Positions 46,078 through 58,066 of a DNA stretch of 64,000 nucleotides are shown piece after piece; the first letter of the stretch is position 1, and each line of letters opens with the position of its first letter. The position numbers and the translations under genes were made by a program. The stretch lies in NCBI GenBank assembly GCA_964059195.1, contig CAXKWD010000006.1, positions 14,376,530 through 14,440,529 of the forward strand, read 5' to 3'. Source of the stretch: Ectobius pallidus. Lineage: Eukaryota > Arthropoda > Insecta > Blattodea > Ectobiidae. Under the pieces are notes generated by a model. It made no database searches and was not told the DNA's origin. It saw nothing but the letters and a program-made list of their open reading frames with translations.

Positions 46078-46240
46078 GTAGAGTGTGGAAGGTCACCGAT
46101 TTCAACCTCGGCGAGGTCATTGATGTTTTTGAATTTCGCTAATCTTTCTGGTAGAACTATGTCCCAATCACTCTTTAACAGAAATGAGTCCCAAAACAAT
46201 CCCTGGGGTTAAAAACGGCCAGTGTATGGCTCTGACACCC
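46078..46240 (+). repeat. SINE fragment
   Basis: Similar to the SINE at 48040-48300: AGGTCATTGATGTTTTTGAA, CTTTCTGGTAGAACTATG and AATCCCTGGGGTTAAAAACG align in order. Its 3' side is broken by the Harbinger-like element at 46244. Confidence 0.65.
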
Positions 46241-46243
46241 TAA

Positions 46244-46796
46244 GGGCCTGTACGACGACCACCTGATATCATATTTATCTGCCAGATAGAGAACCTATCT
46301 GGAAGTTGGCCAAGAATTGCGTATTATAGTCTCCTGACAAAATCTGTCTGGCAAGACAACTTCCAGATAAGCTAGCGGGAGGATGGAGTGGTTGACAAAG
46401 TACCAACTGCTAGTTAGGGAAGCTTGATTGAAACAAGATGGTAGCACTCCGAAGCTTCCTGGTCACCTGAATATCAGAATTGATGCTGGAAGATTTAATT
46501 TTCGTAAAAATGTCATTTTAGGATCACATATTCATAACATAGAATTGCACAAATCGATTAATGCACTTAAAACAATATGTTCTTATGTAATTTAATTGTA
46601 CAAATACAAATCCGAGCTGCCGCACCTAGCGGAGGACTACCGAACTACAACAAACACACCTCTCTGCTCAACGAGGTAAGGACCATTTTACAAATTTTTA
46701 CCGCAGTTCAGCGGTGGTATTACAAGACATCTTCCTGTTAAGCTATCTGGAAGTCACGTATTGGGAGGAATTGTCGGCAGGTGGTAATACAGGCCC
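46244..46796 (-). mobile_element. PIF/Harbinger-like MITE, copy 2
   Basis: Inverted relative to 40747-41286, with GGGCCTGTACGACGACC at left and inverse GGGCCTGTATTACCACC at right. TAA flanks both sides (46241-46243, 46797-46799). About 553 bp and largely alignable with copy 1. Confidence 0.88.
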
Positions 46797-46799
46797 TAA

Positions 46800-47521
46800 A
46801 GGTTAACGCTTACTTAACCGCCCGGGCCGAGCAGAGGGACGGAAAACAATAGTTTTCATGTTTCTTGATAGCTGAAGGCTTTTCTCTCTCGACCCGTTTC
46901 AACCCGAAGTTTCTGGTCCTGAGAATGATGATCTGTACCGATCGTAATTTTTCGCTAGCGTTCGGATGACAACCCCCATTCATTTTACTCATTCAACCGT
47001 CAACGCTTGAGCTAGTTGCAACTCGCAACCCTGTCAGTGACCCTGGGAACCCAGTAGTAGGCCAGTAGGCTTCCTTGCTCAAACATGCATTTGTGTGATT
47101 CCCGCTTCAGAAATTGGTTATTTCTGTTACTTTCTGGGCGATATTTAGCCACTGGGTGGACATTTATAAGTCCATATATATATGTTATGTTAGGGAACTA
47201 GGAAGACTTTTAAGGGGTTTAAAATAGTTTATATTCAGTCTTGGACTCTTCACCTTTCACCTCAGCGGTACTGTATTCAATTAAAAATATAAATTTATAA
47301 AAAAATTAAATATTATGAAATTTAGTCAATAATTTGATAAAATTAATGGTATAAAATTGGTAAAATTTATGGTTTAAAAATCCACTACAGATTTGGTGAG
47401 TATTTATTATTCACATTGATCTTTTTTTTTAAGTAATGAGTCCATTGCCAACCAAAACTATTTGTAGAACTTAGGTCCACACATATGTCACTTTTTTAAT
47501 TTTTAAATGACATTTTAAATA
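46800..47521. other. Unassigned stretch
   Basis: The first 30 bases may continue the SINE. Nothing else is recognised. Confidence 0.4.
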
Positions 47522-48342
47522 GACTATTCCACTCATTCGGCGCGTGTTTGATATTGACCAATAACGTTTAGCAATTCCTCGGATATAGACCAGCCACGAT
47601 AGTTTATTTTATAAAATGCTTGCTATTAATATAAGAAAAGGATTTTACCTGATAAAACGTCAGCTCGTGGACACGTAAGCATCAATGTGCCGTGATATAA
47701 CATCACATGTTGCCATTAAGCAGCACGAAAACAGATTATTTTATACAACATTAACTTGTAACTTATTTGGAAATTAAAATAATAGATATGTACATTGTTT
47801 AAAAACACTATTTCGATTTGGTGCAAGCCAGTAAGTGTGCTTTTATTCTGTTGTGCTGTTAGCTTAGGCTACCTGAATTAAATTAACCATGTCATATGTA
47901 CCATTGGTAGCACTGGTCACAACATGGTCACTCGAATCGATTCATGGATGGTTGATTCATTGTATGCCGTTATCTCGCCGCAGCTGTTATAGTTTTGTTT
48001 TTATTCAACAAAGCACGAAAGTAATTATTATTTGTATTATCCTGCGCTACAAACCGGAAGGTGGCGGGTTCGATTCCTGATGAGGTCGTTGGAGTTTTTC
48101 AATTGGCCTAATCCTTCTGGTGGCACTATGGCCCTGGGGTCGACTCAGCCTCTAACGGAAATGAGTACCAGGAGCAATCCTGGGGGTAAAGGCGGCCGGT
48201 GCGTAAGGCTGACAACCTTACCGCCTTCATGTGCCGATGTCTAAAAATCTGGTAGCCTCAACCTCCTGGAGCCCTCTGGGCCTCCATGGCCTGAAATAGG
48301 AAACACTTTATTATCCTTTACATTTTTATTCATGGAATAGTC
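47522..48342 (-). mobile_element. Element E, copy 2, with SINE insertion
   Basis: GACTATTCCACTCATTCGG start and inverse GACTATTCCATGAATAA end. Much of 47522-47990 matches 28275-28799 in reverse complement. The SINE at 48040-48300 lies inside. Sequence just outside the right end (CGAGTTTCATCAGATAAA) also recurs beside copy 1, so the true element may extend further. Confidence 0.6.
48040..48300 (+). repeat. tRNA-derived SINE
   Basis: GCGGGTTCGATTCCTGATG gives a B box; the A box is unclear. The body has AGGTCGTTGGAGTTTTTCAA, CTTCTGGTGGCACTATGG and CCTCCTGGAGCCCTCTGGG. A partial copy is at 46078-46240. The frame at 48032-48244 is a by-product. Confidence 0.65.
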
Positions 48343-50342
48343 TTAATAAATCCAACTTGAGTTGACGAGTTTCATCAGATAAACTCTCGTGCTTACCTAT
48401 GGTAACATTGTACTGAACAAGAGTTTTCGTATAAATTAAGAAATGTCGTACTGCTGTGTACCCTCACGGGGATTGGAATCTGGACCATTAACTGTTTCCA
48501 AGGCATCATTAATACTTACGTAGTGGCTACACAGTCTAATTTTTCTCTCGCGGTAAAAGTGCGATCTTGTGTAAGCTTATCATTAAAGAAGCTACAAGGT
48601 GCAATGCCACTTTCTGAACCGCTAAATCCCTATTGAATTGTTTGAGGATTTCTAGAGGAAGTTTTGAAAGAGATAATATGAATGGAATGCTTTTTTGAAA
48701 CTTTTTTCTCTTTCTTTTAGATTCTTCATTTCCTAGTATTTCCCCTTTCCCTTCTATTCTGCTCCGCTTTGTCAATTTGTCGCAAGAATTGAGAGTTTTG
48801 TTATTTTGTGTTCGTGAAAGTTAACACTATTTATCCTCCGTTATCTTCTCGTGCATATATTATGTGTGAGCAAACAAACAGGGGGTGGCTAATCGTTCTG
48901 TTTTGTTCGTGACGTTGTATATAATACACTCCATTACTGTTGTATTTATCATATGAGTTCATAAACTTAGGAATAACCCCACGTATGTCTCGTACTAGTT
49001 CATTCGTTTCATCTGTCTCCTCCGTTTACGCTATTTTTACTTCCTACCCGTATCATAGGTACTATAGGTAGAGGAAATAAGTTATTGTTTTCGACCCCCA
49101 AATTCGATATTGAGTTTTTAACTTAAATACTCGTTTTGAGGTCCCCCTGAATCCAAAAATACTATTTTCGGAAACATGTCTGTGTGTGTGTGTGGATATC
49201 TATGAACAGCTTAGCTCCATAACGGGAAATCATAAGAAAACAAAATTTTGTATTTGGGTCAGGTACTTTCTGAAGATGTGACCCGAAGTTTGGCGCGACA
49301 AGTTTCTCTTATTTTTAAGGGGTCTTTACATGAAGAAATTTTCGTTAAGCGCCATTTTCTCGAAAACGGCTGATACGATTTTCTTAAAAATTTGCACATG
49401 GGTTGCTTATGCTAAGAGCTAAAACTTTTATTTGAAACATTTTTTCGAAAAAAATTATCTTAAGGGGAGTTATAAGCTACCCACTCTGAATACGCGCTCT
49501 TTGCAATAAGGCCTCTTGTAAATGAAAATTGTACGAAAACAAAATTTTGTATTTAGGTTATGTACCTTTTAGGGGTGTGACACGAAGATTGGCGACGACT
49601 TTCTCTCATTTTTAAGGGGACTTTACATAAAGAAAATTTCGTTTGTCGCGATTTTCACGAAAACTTCGTACTAAGAGGCTAACTTTGATTTGGGCAGAGG
49701 AAGTTACATATGTGAATTTTACAACAGATTTTTATATATAAAACAAATCATGATATAATAAATTTACAAACGTCTGACAGCATTGTAGTCAAGCCCCTCT
49801 CTAAATTTTTCAGACTTTACGTATTTCCCTAACATTTATTTCCATCACATGCGGCCATACCAAGTAACCGATTTTACAGACTTTTCCATGTCAAAGGTAT
49901 TTTGAGTAAGAGAATCTCAAAATGTGAATTAATGCCAATAGCCTCCACCTAAATTAGAAGGAGAGAAAATAAATGTCAAATACCAAGGTATTTAATTATT
50001 TTTACACCCTCTTTACATATCAGATATCAGTAACACGGAATTGGAATATCAGACTCAAATGGTGTGAAATTAGATAGAAAATTAAACGGGGGGGGGGGGA
50101 CATTTACAGATATCGATAGGAAAACCAATTGGATAAGGAGCCAACTGTCCTCTTAGCAATAAATCTACAAAGGAAAATAATTATTTACAGAACGATGAAC
50201 GTTCCTGTCTTTATTTATGCAGCAGCAGCATTACGCTTAAGTTAAATCAAAGACCTCTGCAAGTTGCTCAAAACAAGGCACTGATCAGACTGTTTACAAA
50301 AACATCACAAATCCACGAAATTTTGAAGTTCAATATTTATAA
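48343..50342. other. Long unassigned stretch
   Basis: No gene is seen. 49130-49700 contains two diverged direct copies of a block with ACAAAATTTTGTATTTGGGT and TTTTTAAGGGG, near 49238-49330 and 49538-49625. A G-run is at 50090. The rest is unrecognised. Confidence 0.45.
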
Positions 50343-50934
50343 CTAGGTGCCGAATTTTGATTACCTAAAAATTCTTAAAATATGAGATTTAAAATGACTC
50401 CAAAAATACAAAAAATGACCCGAAATCTAACAAAAATGACTCACAAATGTGTATAAAAATATTGGTTTCTTCATCAGATTTCTGTCCATTCTACATTAAT
50501 TTTGTTCACCCAATTATAGGCTTGTAATTAGTTGATTACATACGGTTAAATGCAAACTGCAAGCCCTTTTTTAATAGCCGAATTAAAATTATTATTTAGA
50601 GTTCCAATAATATTCCATATAAGTAATTTCACAAAAACTATAAACAATGCATTCTAAAAACAACATAAAATGAGGAAGTAATGACTTAGAATTTAAAAAA
50701 AAGACTTAAATATATGAAATGGAAAAATACCATAAAATGGCCAAAAGATGACCAAATAATGACATTAAATTTAAACAATTACCTAAAAATGACCAGTTGG
50801 GGAAAATAACCAAAAATGACATTAAAAATTACAATGTTTATAATCTAGGAGTCATGGTCAGAAAATCTGTACTAATAGGCAACGACCATGATGTACCAGT
50901 TAAAAGATGACATGTCATCAAAATCCGGGCCCTG
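50343..50934 (-). mobile_element. hAT-type MITE, family F, minus-strand copy
   Basis: The minus strand starts CAGGGCCCGGATTTTGATGA near 50934 followed by CATGTCATCTTTTAACTGG. The other end, CTAGGTGCCGAATTTTGAT, is diverged. No 8-bp duplication is recognisable. About 592 bp, with TGACC and AAATGAC words throughout. Confidence 0.72.
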
Positions 50935-51620
50935 TTCTCTTGAAATAAATTACAGCAGGATTTTAAGACAGTTGTGAAACCAGCATAAATCCCACTGTTC
51001 GTCAGATCGGTCAATGAGATGCCAATCTGTTTAACAAAAAAGGTTGTACAAAAATAGATTGTTACCTTATATAAACCTATTCGATGCGTGTGTGGATAGT
51101 TTTTAATGAAGAGTGCATGTGAATGATTGCTAGAAGGTGTAGGGCTACATTAGGTGCGTGATTTATATTTCTTATTGTTTGGCCTTTATCCCCCTAATTT
51201 GTTATAGGAATAAGCTCACATTAGGGTTGAGCATCGATGGAAAACAACCGATGTTTTTGCTACATCGGTGTTTCTCCCCATCATCGATGTTTTTAATATT
51301 TACATTACTAAAATAAGATTAAGAGTCCTATTGTGGTTCTAAGATATATGTTTAGCAGTCTAATATCTCAAAACATCGATTTTTTACAGCGATAGTTTTC
51401 ATGGAAATATTTCAGTTTGTTTATGAATTTTGCATAATTTTCTGAAACCATGACCAGTTTTTAATAGGCTGTACACTGATGTTTTCCGTCAAATTACATC
51501 GATGTTTTCTGGTCGATATTATTGTCACTGCCGATTTTAAGATATCTATGGTAAACATCGATGTTTTAACTATTGATGCTCATCCCTATTTTATGTACCA
51601 GGTATATTTGTTTTTTTTTA
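50935..51620. other. Unassigned stretch with repeated ATCGATGTTTT words
   Basis: ATCGATG-TTTT or its inverse recurs from 51233 to 51570 in both orientations, suggesting a decayed inverted-repeat element, but limits cannot be set. Confidence 0.4.
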
Positions 51621-51622
51621 TA

Positions 51623-52128
51623 CAGGGTGTTAATAAACAACACCGAAATATCATACCTGTATATAGAGGGGACTTAGACAAGCAACCTTTTTTATGAGAT
51701 TTTTGCTCTATGACGTAAAATGTATGTGCTACAGGGCATTCAAGTTAAAATGTTCATTAAATTGACTCCATGCCTTCCTAGTGATCGATAAAAACCTGAC
51801 TCTTAATCAATCGTCAACAGTTATAGGCCTATATCATAATTTAGTGTTTACATAATCTGCAAAATTTACAGACTAATCACATGACTGGTCGCCACTGCAT
51901 TAGTCTTTTTTTTTTTTCATAACTACTCACTACAGTGTTAACAACGAAGTTCCTTTGTTTTGTATCTTTTTCTAATGTTAGAAGTCAGTGGCGGCCATGC
52001 CCTGGGAGATTTCATGCTGTAACAGGAAAAACTGAATCCATAGAGCAAAAATCTCCTAATAAAAGTTGCTTGTCTATGTTCCCTCTATACACTGGCAAAA
52101 TATTTCGGTGTTATTCATTAACACCCTG
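51623..52128. mobile_element. Tc1/mariner-type MITE with about 100-bp inverted ends, copy 1
   Basis: CAGGGTGTTAATAAACAACA left and inverse CAGGGTGTTAATGAATAACA right, with similarity through TAGACAAGCAAC and GATTTTTGCTCTATG. TA flanks both sides. Non-coding; a close relative is at 61555-62090. Confidence 0.82.
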
Positions 52129-52130
52129 TA

Positions 52131-52681
52131 TATCCGATACTCTGTCAATAATAGAAGGCAAAAAAATAATGTTTAGCAAAATTTCACATGTGCTTTGCTG
52201 GACAGCGAGGCGAAGTGCTCATCTCTCCACTCCAGCAAGGAGTAAGGAAGGAGTTGCAACCCGTTCAATAACGGCTTTGTTTAAACTTGTACTCGCTCTC
52301 CACGTAACCTCCCCCTCCCCCGCTCTGCTGCTCTTCCTGTTTAATGAGATTGTTCGTACTAGGCACTACTACAGCTAGAACATGGGTTCATAACCAGTGC
52401 TCCACTTCGTCCTTATTGCACAACTAATCTCTTCTTTGTCAGTCCCATATGATTTCATCGTGGTTGGGTTCTTCTCCTTTAACGGGTGTTAGTCCTTAAC
52501 TTAAAAACCGGCCATCGCGACTGGGAAACGTTTCCAGTTTAGCTGACAATTAGCATGCTACATGTTACATGTTGAAATCATCTGAATTCTGAATCCATCC
52601 CAACTCAGCATGTTCCTTGTTTACACAGAAAATTCTGGGAGCGTATTGAGATTTTTGTAGGCCTACTGTTGGCTAAATTGG
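52131..52681. other. Unassigned stretch
   Basis: No feature is recognised; pyrimidine-rich around 52300. Confidence 0.45.
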
Positions 52682-53068
52682 TTAAGTAGCCCCTAGACTA
52701 TAAATAATATTGTCAATATTCGCTTCAATATTGATGGAAATATTGATCGTCTAGGAGCGTATTGAAGCGTCCTATCAATTTTGACGGATATTGATAGAAA
52801 ATTATATTTTCTGTCAATATTGAAGAAATGTTTGAACGTCTAGGAGGTTTATTGTCAATATTTCCTTCAATGTCAGTTGTTTGTGGGACTGCGAAGTGAT
52901 TACAGGGTAATTCAAAATGCTCTCCGGGGTTTTAAAAAACCATTGCAGAGTGGTTATTGAGCATATCTTTTCTAACCTTGGATAGTAACATAAAGAAACT
53001 CGGGAAATTTCATTTATACTCACAAGAATGGAAGGTAGTTTCAATTTTCGGCCGCCAGGTAGCATTAA

Positions 53069-53265
53069 ATGAAAATGGCGTTCACGGCTGGTGAGAAAGC
53101 ACTTTCTGTGCAGGAATTCCACGCTGGGAAGTCAGTAATCCTCGTCCAACGTCTCTTTCAGAGGGAATATGGAAAGGATCCACCAACAGACAAGACAATT
53201 CATGCAAGGTATGCACAATTTAAAGAAACTGCTTGCTTGTGCAAGAAGAAATCAACTGGAAGTTA
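53069..53265 (+). pseudogene. Mariner-type transposase N-terminal remnant
   Basis: From ATG at 53069 it encodes KMAFTAGEKALSVQEFHAGK, then VILVQRLFQREYGKDPPTDK and HARYAQFKETACL, the N-terminal helix-turn-helix (DUF4817-like) seen in many insect mariner-type transposases. It binds the inverted ends in intact relatives. The frame stops after 65 codons and the next part is deleted. Confidence 0.75.
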
Positions 53266-53429
53266 ATCTAGAACACCAGACGACGTGGACCGTCTGCGAC
53301 AATTGTACCAACGAAGCCCGCAAAAATCACGTATCAATCCGGCAGAGAACTAAACACAGAGGTACCGGTACCTAAACAGCAATCTGCCACGACGCTGGAT
53401 TGGGCGTGGGTGTGATCGCGACAACAGGC

Positions 53430-53669
53430 TGATGCCGTGGCCTCCCCGATCTCCAGATCTCACCCCCCTGCGACTTCTTTTTGTGGGGGTATATCAAAGA
53501 TGCTGTATTTTTGCCACCCTTGCCTAATGATTTGAATGATCTGAAGTCGCGTATGAGAGCCAGCGTCAACACCATCGATCGTGACACATTACGTCGAGTG
53601 TGGGAAGAACTGCAATATCGCATTGATGTGTGCCACGTGACACGAGGTGGATACATTGAACATCTGTAG
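53430..53669 (+). pseudogene. Mariner-type transposase C-terminal remnant
   Basis: WPPRSPDLTP (about 53440) is the conserved motif preceding the last catalytic acid of this group, followed after a one-base shift in a C-run (near 53463) by CDFFLWGYIKDAVF, PPLPNDLNDLKSRMR and RRVWEELQYRIDVCHVTRGG to a stop at 53667. The DDE core between this and the N-terminal piece is missing, so it cannot be active. Confidence 0.8.
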
Positions 53670-54115
53670 GAGGAAAACCATACTTTCACAGTTGCTGTTT
53701 CTTTTGGTACTTATTGCATCAATGTATGTTTGGTAGTTTGGATGTAGTGGCATTATAAAACCCTGGAGAGCATTTTGAATTACCCTGTATTTTGTAGTGG
53801 TCCGGTTCTGAAGAACGCAAAAAACTAAGCAAATGTTCGTGTGTAAACCAGTACTTACCTTGTACCAGCGTCTATTTCTCTCTCTGATGTTTCATTTTCG
53901 CACAGTGTAAGAGTCAATGCTGGAAAATCGAAATCCGAACTGGAAAACATTTCGAAATTCACAAAACACATAAGCAGCCTCGATCATGCAGCACGAATAT
54001 TTTTGTCAGAATGAGTATTGGTGAGAATATTGACGCGTTTTGAAGCATATTGATGCGTGCTTCAACATTGAAGAGAATATTGACAATATTATTGATCGTT
54101 TAGAGGGCCCTTTAA

Positions 54116-55001
54116 CCTGCCTCAACAATCACTACATTTATTCATTCATTAAAAAGCTTGTGTCACCATTTATAAATTTTGGTATGAAACATAAAAGAGT
54201 AGTAAGGTAATAATCTATCTATACCTATTAAGGTTTGCCTGCTGTGACCGTCGTTGCAACAATCGCTCCAGATATCAAGTAAAAGTCACATTGCTCAGTT
54301 CATCTTTCATTTTTACAGTATAAGCACGTGTTTAAATTCAGCAGTAAGTGTTAAGTTTCAAATTAGGCCTATATCTGAATTACACAATCCATAAAGTTAT
54401 CCCCAAATAAAAAAATAGTATTAATTAAAGCAGACTTAAATCATATTGACTTTGTTTAATTTTCACTTTCTTTTATGATTTATTTGCGTGACCTAGGAAA
54501 ACTAAAAAGATGGTCCGACGAATGATTTATTCAGTTAATATGTGTGATGCTGTAAGGAGAATTATTAATTTTTGAATGGTACATACCGGTTTTTTTCGAC
54601 TACCTAAAACCCACAATAATATAAATTTTAATACGTATACGTGAAAAAGTTTGTGCAACATGTTTTGCAACATTTATTTCATGAGTTGTATTATTTCAGT
54701 GTAACTCGATTTTGAATTTAACTGAATTTTAATTAATATAAAATAATATCGGCACGGCACGGAGAGCCGAATATCCTGGTTCAAATCCCGGCTGTGATAT
54801 TGCATTTTTCAGTATGACCGAACCGTTCCGTAAAATAATATAATTAAAAAAAAAACACCTTTTTATAATTCTTATGACGTAAGAGGCAAGTACTAAGTTG
54901 TAAGTTATAGGTCCTGTATTTCGCTGACTGCAATCTTCTGAAGTCTATATCTTTTCTTGTGCTTGAATGTTCGTGCTAGACAAATCGATGGACGATTAAG
55001 C

Positions 55002-55055
<54 letters not shown>

Positions 55056-55249
55056 ATTTATTATAATTATTATTATCATACTCTCAATCAGAGTTATGCT
55101 ATTATTATTATTGTTATTATGATCATCATCATTCGAGGTCTTTGCCATTTAAAATACATTCTGTCTATAATGAAATAAAGGATACTTAACTCTCCGGATT
55201 GGGTTGGTTAAGTTTGATACTTGTATCAAGATCATATTGATATCCCTTT
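54116..55249. repeat. Unassigned stretch with tRNA-like scrap and TTA microsatellite
   Basis: CCTGGTTCAAATCCCGGCTG at about 54774 is a B-box-like T arm of a SINE head. (TTA)n fills about 55001-55055. Nothing else is recognised. Confidence 0.5.
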
Positions 55250-55405
55250 GTTATCATCAGGGCCCGGGTTTTGATAACATGTCATCTTTTAACTGGTACA
55301 TCATGGACGTTGCCCACTAGTGCAGGTATTCTGATCATGACTCCTAGATTACAAAATGATAATTTTTAGGGTCATTTTTTCCCCATTTTTAATTTTTATC
55401 TCATA

Positions 55406-57283
55406 CTAGCGTGTGCCCGCGGCTTCGCACGCGATAATTATTTCAAAAATTAAATATTAAGAGCATAATAGTTAAATCATTATATTTATTAACACCAAAA
55501 TCACGTGGACTACATACCACGATTAGATAGCGTCGCCTGGTAAAAGCGACCTCAGATTCGAGGTACTTGGCCCAGAAAACCCCTGTATAGTGAGTTTCGT
55601 CCAAATCGAACAACGTTTGACCCCATTTAGGCGTCGCGTGGTAAAAGCGACCTCAGATTCGAGGTACTTGGCCCAGAAAACCCCTGTATAGTGAGTTTCG
55701 TCCAAATCGAACTATGTTTAACCATATTTAGGCCTATATTGATTATCCCTCTTCTAATAATAATAATAATAATAAAATCAGGTAAACTGATATAACAAAA
55801 TGCCAGTATGTTTTGTTTAATCAGTTATGATTGCAGTTATGATATGCAGAATATAAAAAAAGTCAAATTGGCCGGTTTCGGGATTTGAGCCATGGAACTC
55901 CAGAATGTGACGCCAAGACGTTACCATCTCAGCCACCTGGGTCAGTTATGGGATAAGCGCATTTAAAGCAATAGGTTTGTCATAGCTAACTGTATTTTAA
56001 TTGCCAAAGCCTTAGAAATCACAGTAAAACAAAAGGTTATGTTGTCAAGATAACTGATTTTCATTTTTTTAAATAAATTATTTCGAATACGTATATTACC
56101 ATAAAATATTCACTAAATTGAGCATAACTCCGAAACAGGTCAACCGATTTTATCCAGTATCAATAGACGTCTTCCCATGGACATTATAAATGTGTATACC
56201 AAGTTTCATAAAAATCCGGTAAAGTGTATTTGAGTTACCGCGTCTTTAAAATAGACACTAAATTGGGTTTTACTACGGTACCGGTCTACCGATTTGGTCC
56301 AATATCAGTAGACTTCTTCCCATGTACATTATAAATGGGTATACACAGTTTCAAGAAAATCCAATAAAGCATATTTGAGTTATCGCGAGTTCTTATATAT
56401 TAACATAAAATGCACTAAATTGGGCATTATTCTGGTACTGGCCAACCGATTTGGTCGAATATCAATAGACGTCTTTCCATGGATATTATAAATGCGTGTA
56501 CGAAGTTTCATAAAAATCAGAAAAAGCGTATTCGAATTATTGCGCCTTTAAAATATACACTAAATTGGGTTTTACTCCGGTACCGTTCAACAGATTAGGT
56601 TCAAATTCAATAGGGCACTTTTCATGGGCGTCATAAATGGGTATACCAAGTTTCGTGGCAATCGGATACAGCGTATTTGAGCTATGGCGCCTTTCTAATA
56701 TAATCTATTAAAATAGGCACTAAATTGGGCATTACTCCGGTACCGGTGAACCGATTTGGTTCAATATCAATAGGGTTCTTCCCATGGACATTATAAATGT
56801 GTTTTCAAAGTTTCATGAAAATCAAAAAAAGCATATTTGAGTTATGGTGCGTACAGACACACGGACAGACAGACAGACGGACAGATATTTTTTCGTCCAC
56901 CACACAATCTCATAAAGTACCATACTGGCACTTAATAATAATCCTCTTCGGTGTTGGTTGAAAATTTCATATATCTGCGTGCCTTGACATGATAAACAAA
57001 TGAGTCGACCAGCGTGAGCTACAACATTCAAGCGATCGTAATGGTTTTATGACAAAAATAGCCAAAGCCTAATGCTTCGAAAACGCTAAAATACACGTTT
57101 TCTGCCCGTTTTTCACTCATAACTCAATAACGAAAGCAAAAACTAAAAATGTAATATGCCGAAATCCTTCCCGGGAATGTACTCAACAACTTCCCAAAGT
57201 TTCATGGCGATCGGATGAATGGTGTAGTAATGCATAAAGGACACACACACAGACACACATACATTCATTTTTATATATATAGA
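55406..57283 (-). mobile_element. Helitron H1, split by tandem-unit element C
   Basis: On the minus strand it starts TCTATATATATAAAAATG at 57283 and ends with a CGCG-TGCGAAGC-CGCG stem-loop and CTAG at 55409-55406. A block of about 105 bp (CGACCTCAGATTCGAGGTAC and surroundings) is tandemly duplicated at 55528-55735. Without the insertion it is about 720 bp, similar to the 729-bp copy at 44187. Confidence 0.82.
55774..56935 (-). repeat. Tandem-unit element, copy C (longest)
   Basis: Begins AAAATCAGGTAAACTGATA, ends CATACTGGCACTTAATAATA within the TAATAA array of the host Helitron. Five tandem units of roughly 142-160 bp on the minus strand, marked by TATTTGAGTTA near 56227, 56369, 56527, 56670 and 56831. 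On the minus strand 55943-55879 reads CAGGTGGCTGAGATGGTAAC and GGCTCAAATCCCG, matching A and B boxes of a tRNA-derived promoter. Confidence 0.78.
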
Positions 57284-57668
57284 TTTAGAATTCAAAGTCA
57301 TTATTTGGTCATTCTTTTATTCCCATAAGTTATTTCATATTTTTAGATAATTATTTTTTCATTTTGTGTTGATTCTTACAATATATAGAGCTTTTATATT
57401 TAATATTATGAGAACTCTTTTAATCATAATTAAATAGAGCTTGTTATAATTTTAATTTTGATACTGAAAGAACGGTGTTTACTGTTTCCATTTTACCGTT
57501 TGTGCCAATTAACTAATAACAAGCCTATATAAATGGGTTAAAAACATTAATGTAGAATAGACACATCTGACGAGTAAACTAGCATTTTCACACAAATTTT
57601 TGGGTCATTTTTCTGTATTTCTCCAATCATTTTATAGCTCATTTTTAAGTATTTTTAGGTCATCAAAG

Positions 57669-58066
57669 CCATCATAAGGAAAGTGCAAAAATGCTTCTCT
57701 CTCATCTTTAGGATCCATACAATGCCTCACACTAGTGTATGATGTAACCAAGTCACTGCCACACCCCGAAGCCCCTTTCTACCTCTCAACTTGATAACTA
57801 ACTTGGTGAACACTGCGTACGAAGCGCAAAGGTGTTTCCATCGATCGCTGGTACTTAGCCTCAGATTGATGTGACACGGCCTTTTGCGTAGGAGAAGGTT
57901 CCCTCTAGATTGCCAGTTCTGAATTTACACTATCATAGTGTGTCAGACATCAGAGGACTTTGTAGGTAACATCCAAATAAATCTACTGTGAAAACCTTTT
58001 AACTTTCTCTACCAATACCATAAGTAGGCTTACTATAGGTGCAAGATGTGCCGTGATCGACTCTGT
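57669..58066. other. Unassigned stretch
   Basis: No feature is recognised. Confidence 0.45.

Larger units (their letters stand above)
52903..53787 (+). mobile_element. Mariner-like element, internally deleted
   Basis: Ends CAGGGTAATTCAAAATGC and the exact inverse, extending to about 30 bp (TCTCC-GGGTTTTA). TA is on both sides (52901-52902, 53788-53789). It contains the start and the end of a transposase frame but lacks most of the catalytic core. Confidence 0.9.
52686..54111. mobile_element. piggyBac-like MITE (TTAA), host of a mariner
   Basis: TTAA flanks both ends (52682-52685, 54112-54115). The inverted ends share CAATATTGTC-type words: left AAATAATATTGTCAATATTC and inverse right CAATAATATTGTCAATATTC, each preceded by CCC(C/T)-rich bases. 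The dead mariner at 52903-53787 splits it; without it the element is about 540 bp with several TCAATATTGA palindromes. Confidence 0.7.
55258..57668 (+). mobile_element. hAT-type MITE, family F, outermost layer of a nest
   Basis: Starts CAGGGCCCGGGTTTTGATAA then CATGTCATCTTTTAACTGG; interior words near 57470-57600 (AACGGTGTTTACTGTTTCC, AATTTTTGGGTCATTTTTC) match other copies. The right tip is truncated at about 57668 (AGGTCATCAAAG). The Helitron 55406-57283 splits it. Confidence 0.75.

Noticed and set aside
54957..55178. Second tyrosine-rich frame
   Set aside because: Translation of a (TTA)n microsatellite.
56100..56935. CRISPR-like array
   Set aside because: The repeats are adjoining 142-160-bp satellite-like units without unique spacers, in a eukaryotic genome.
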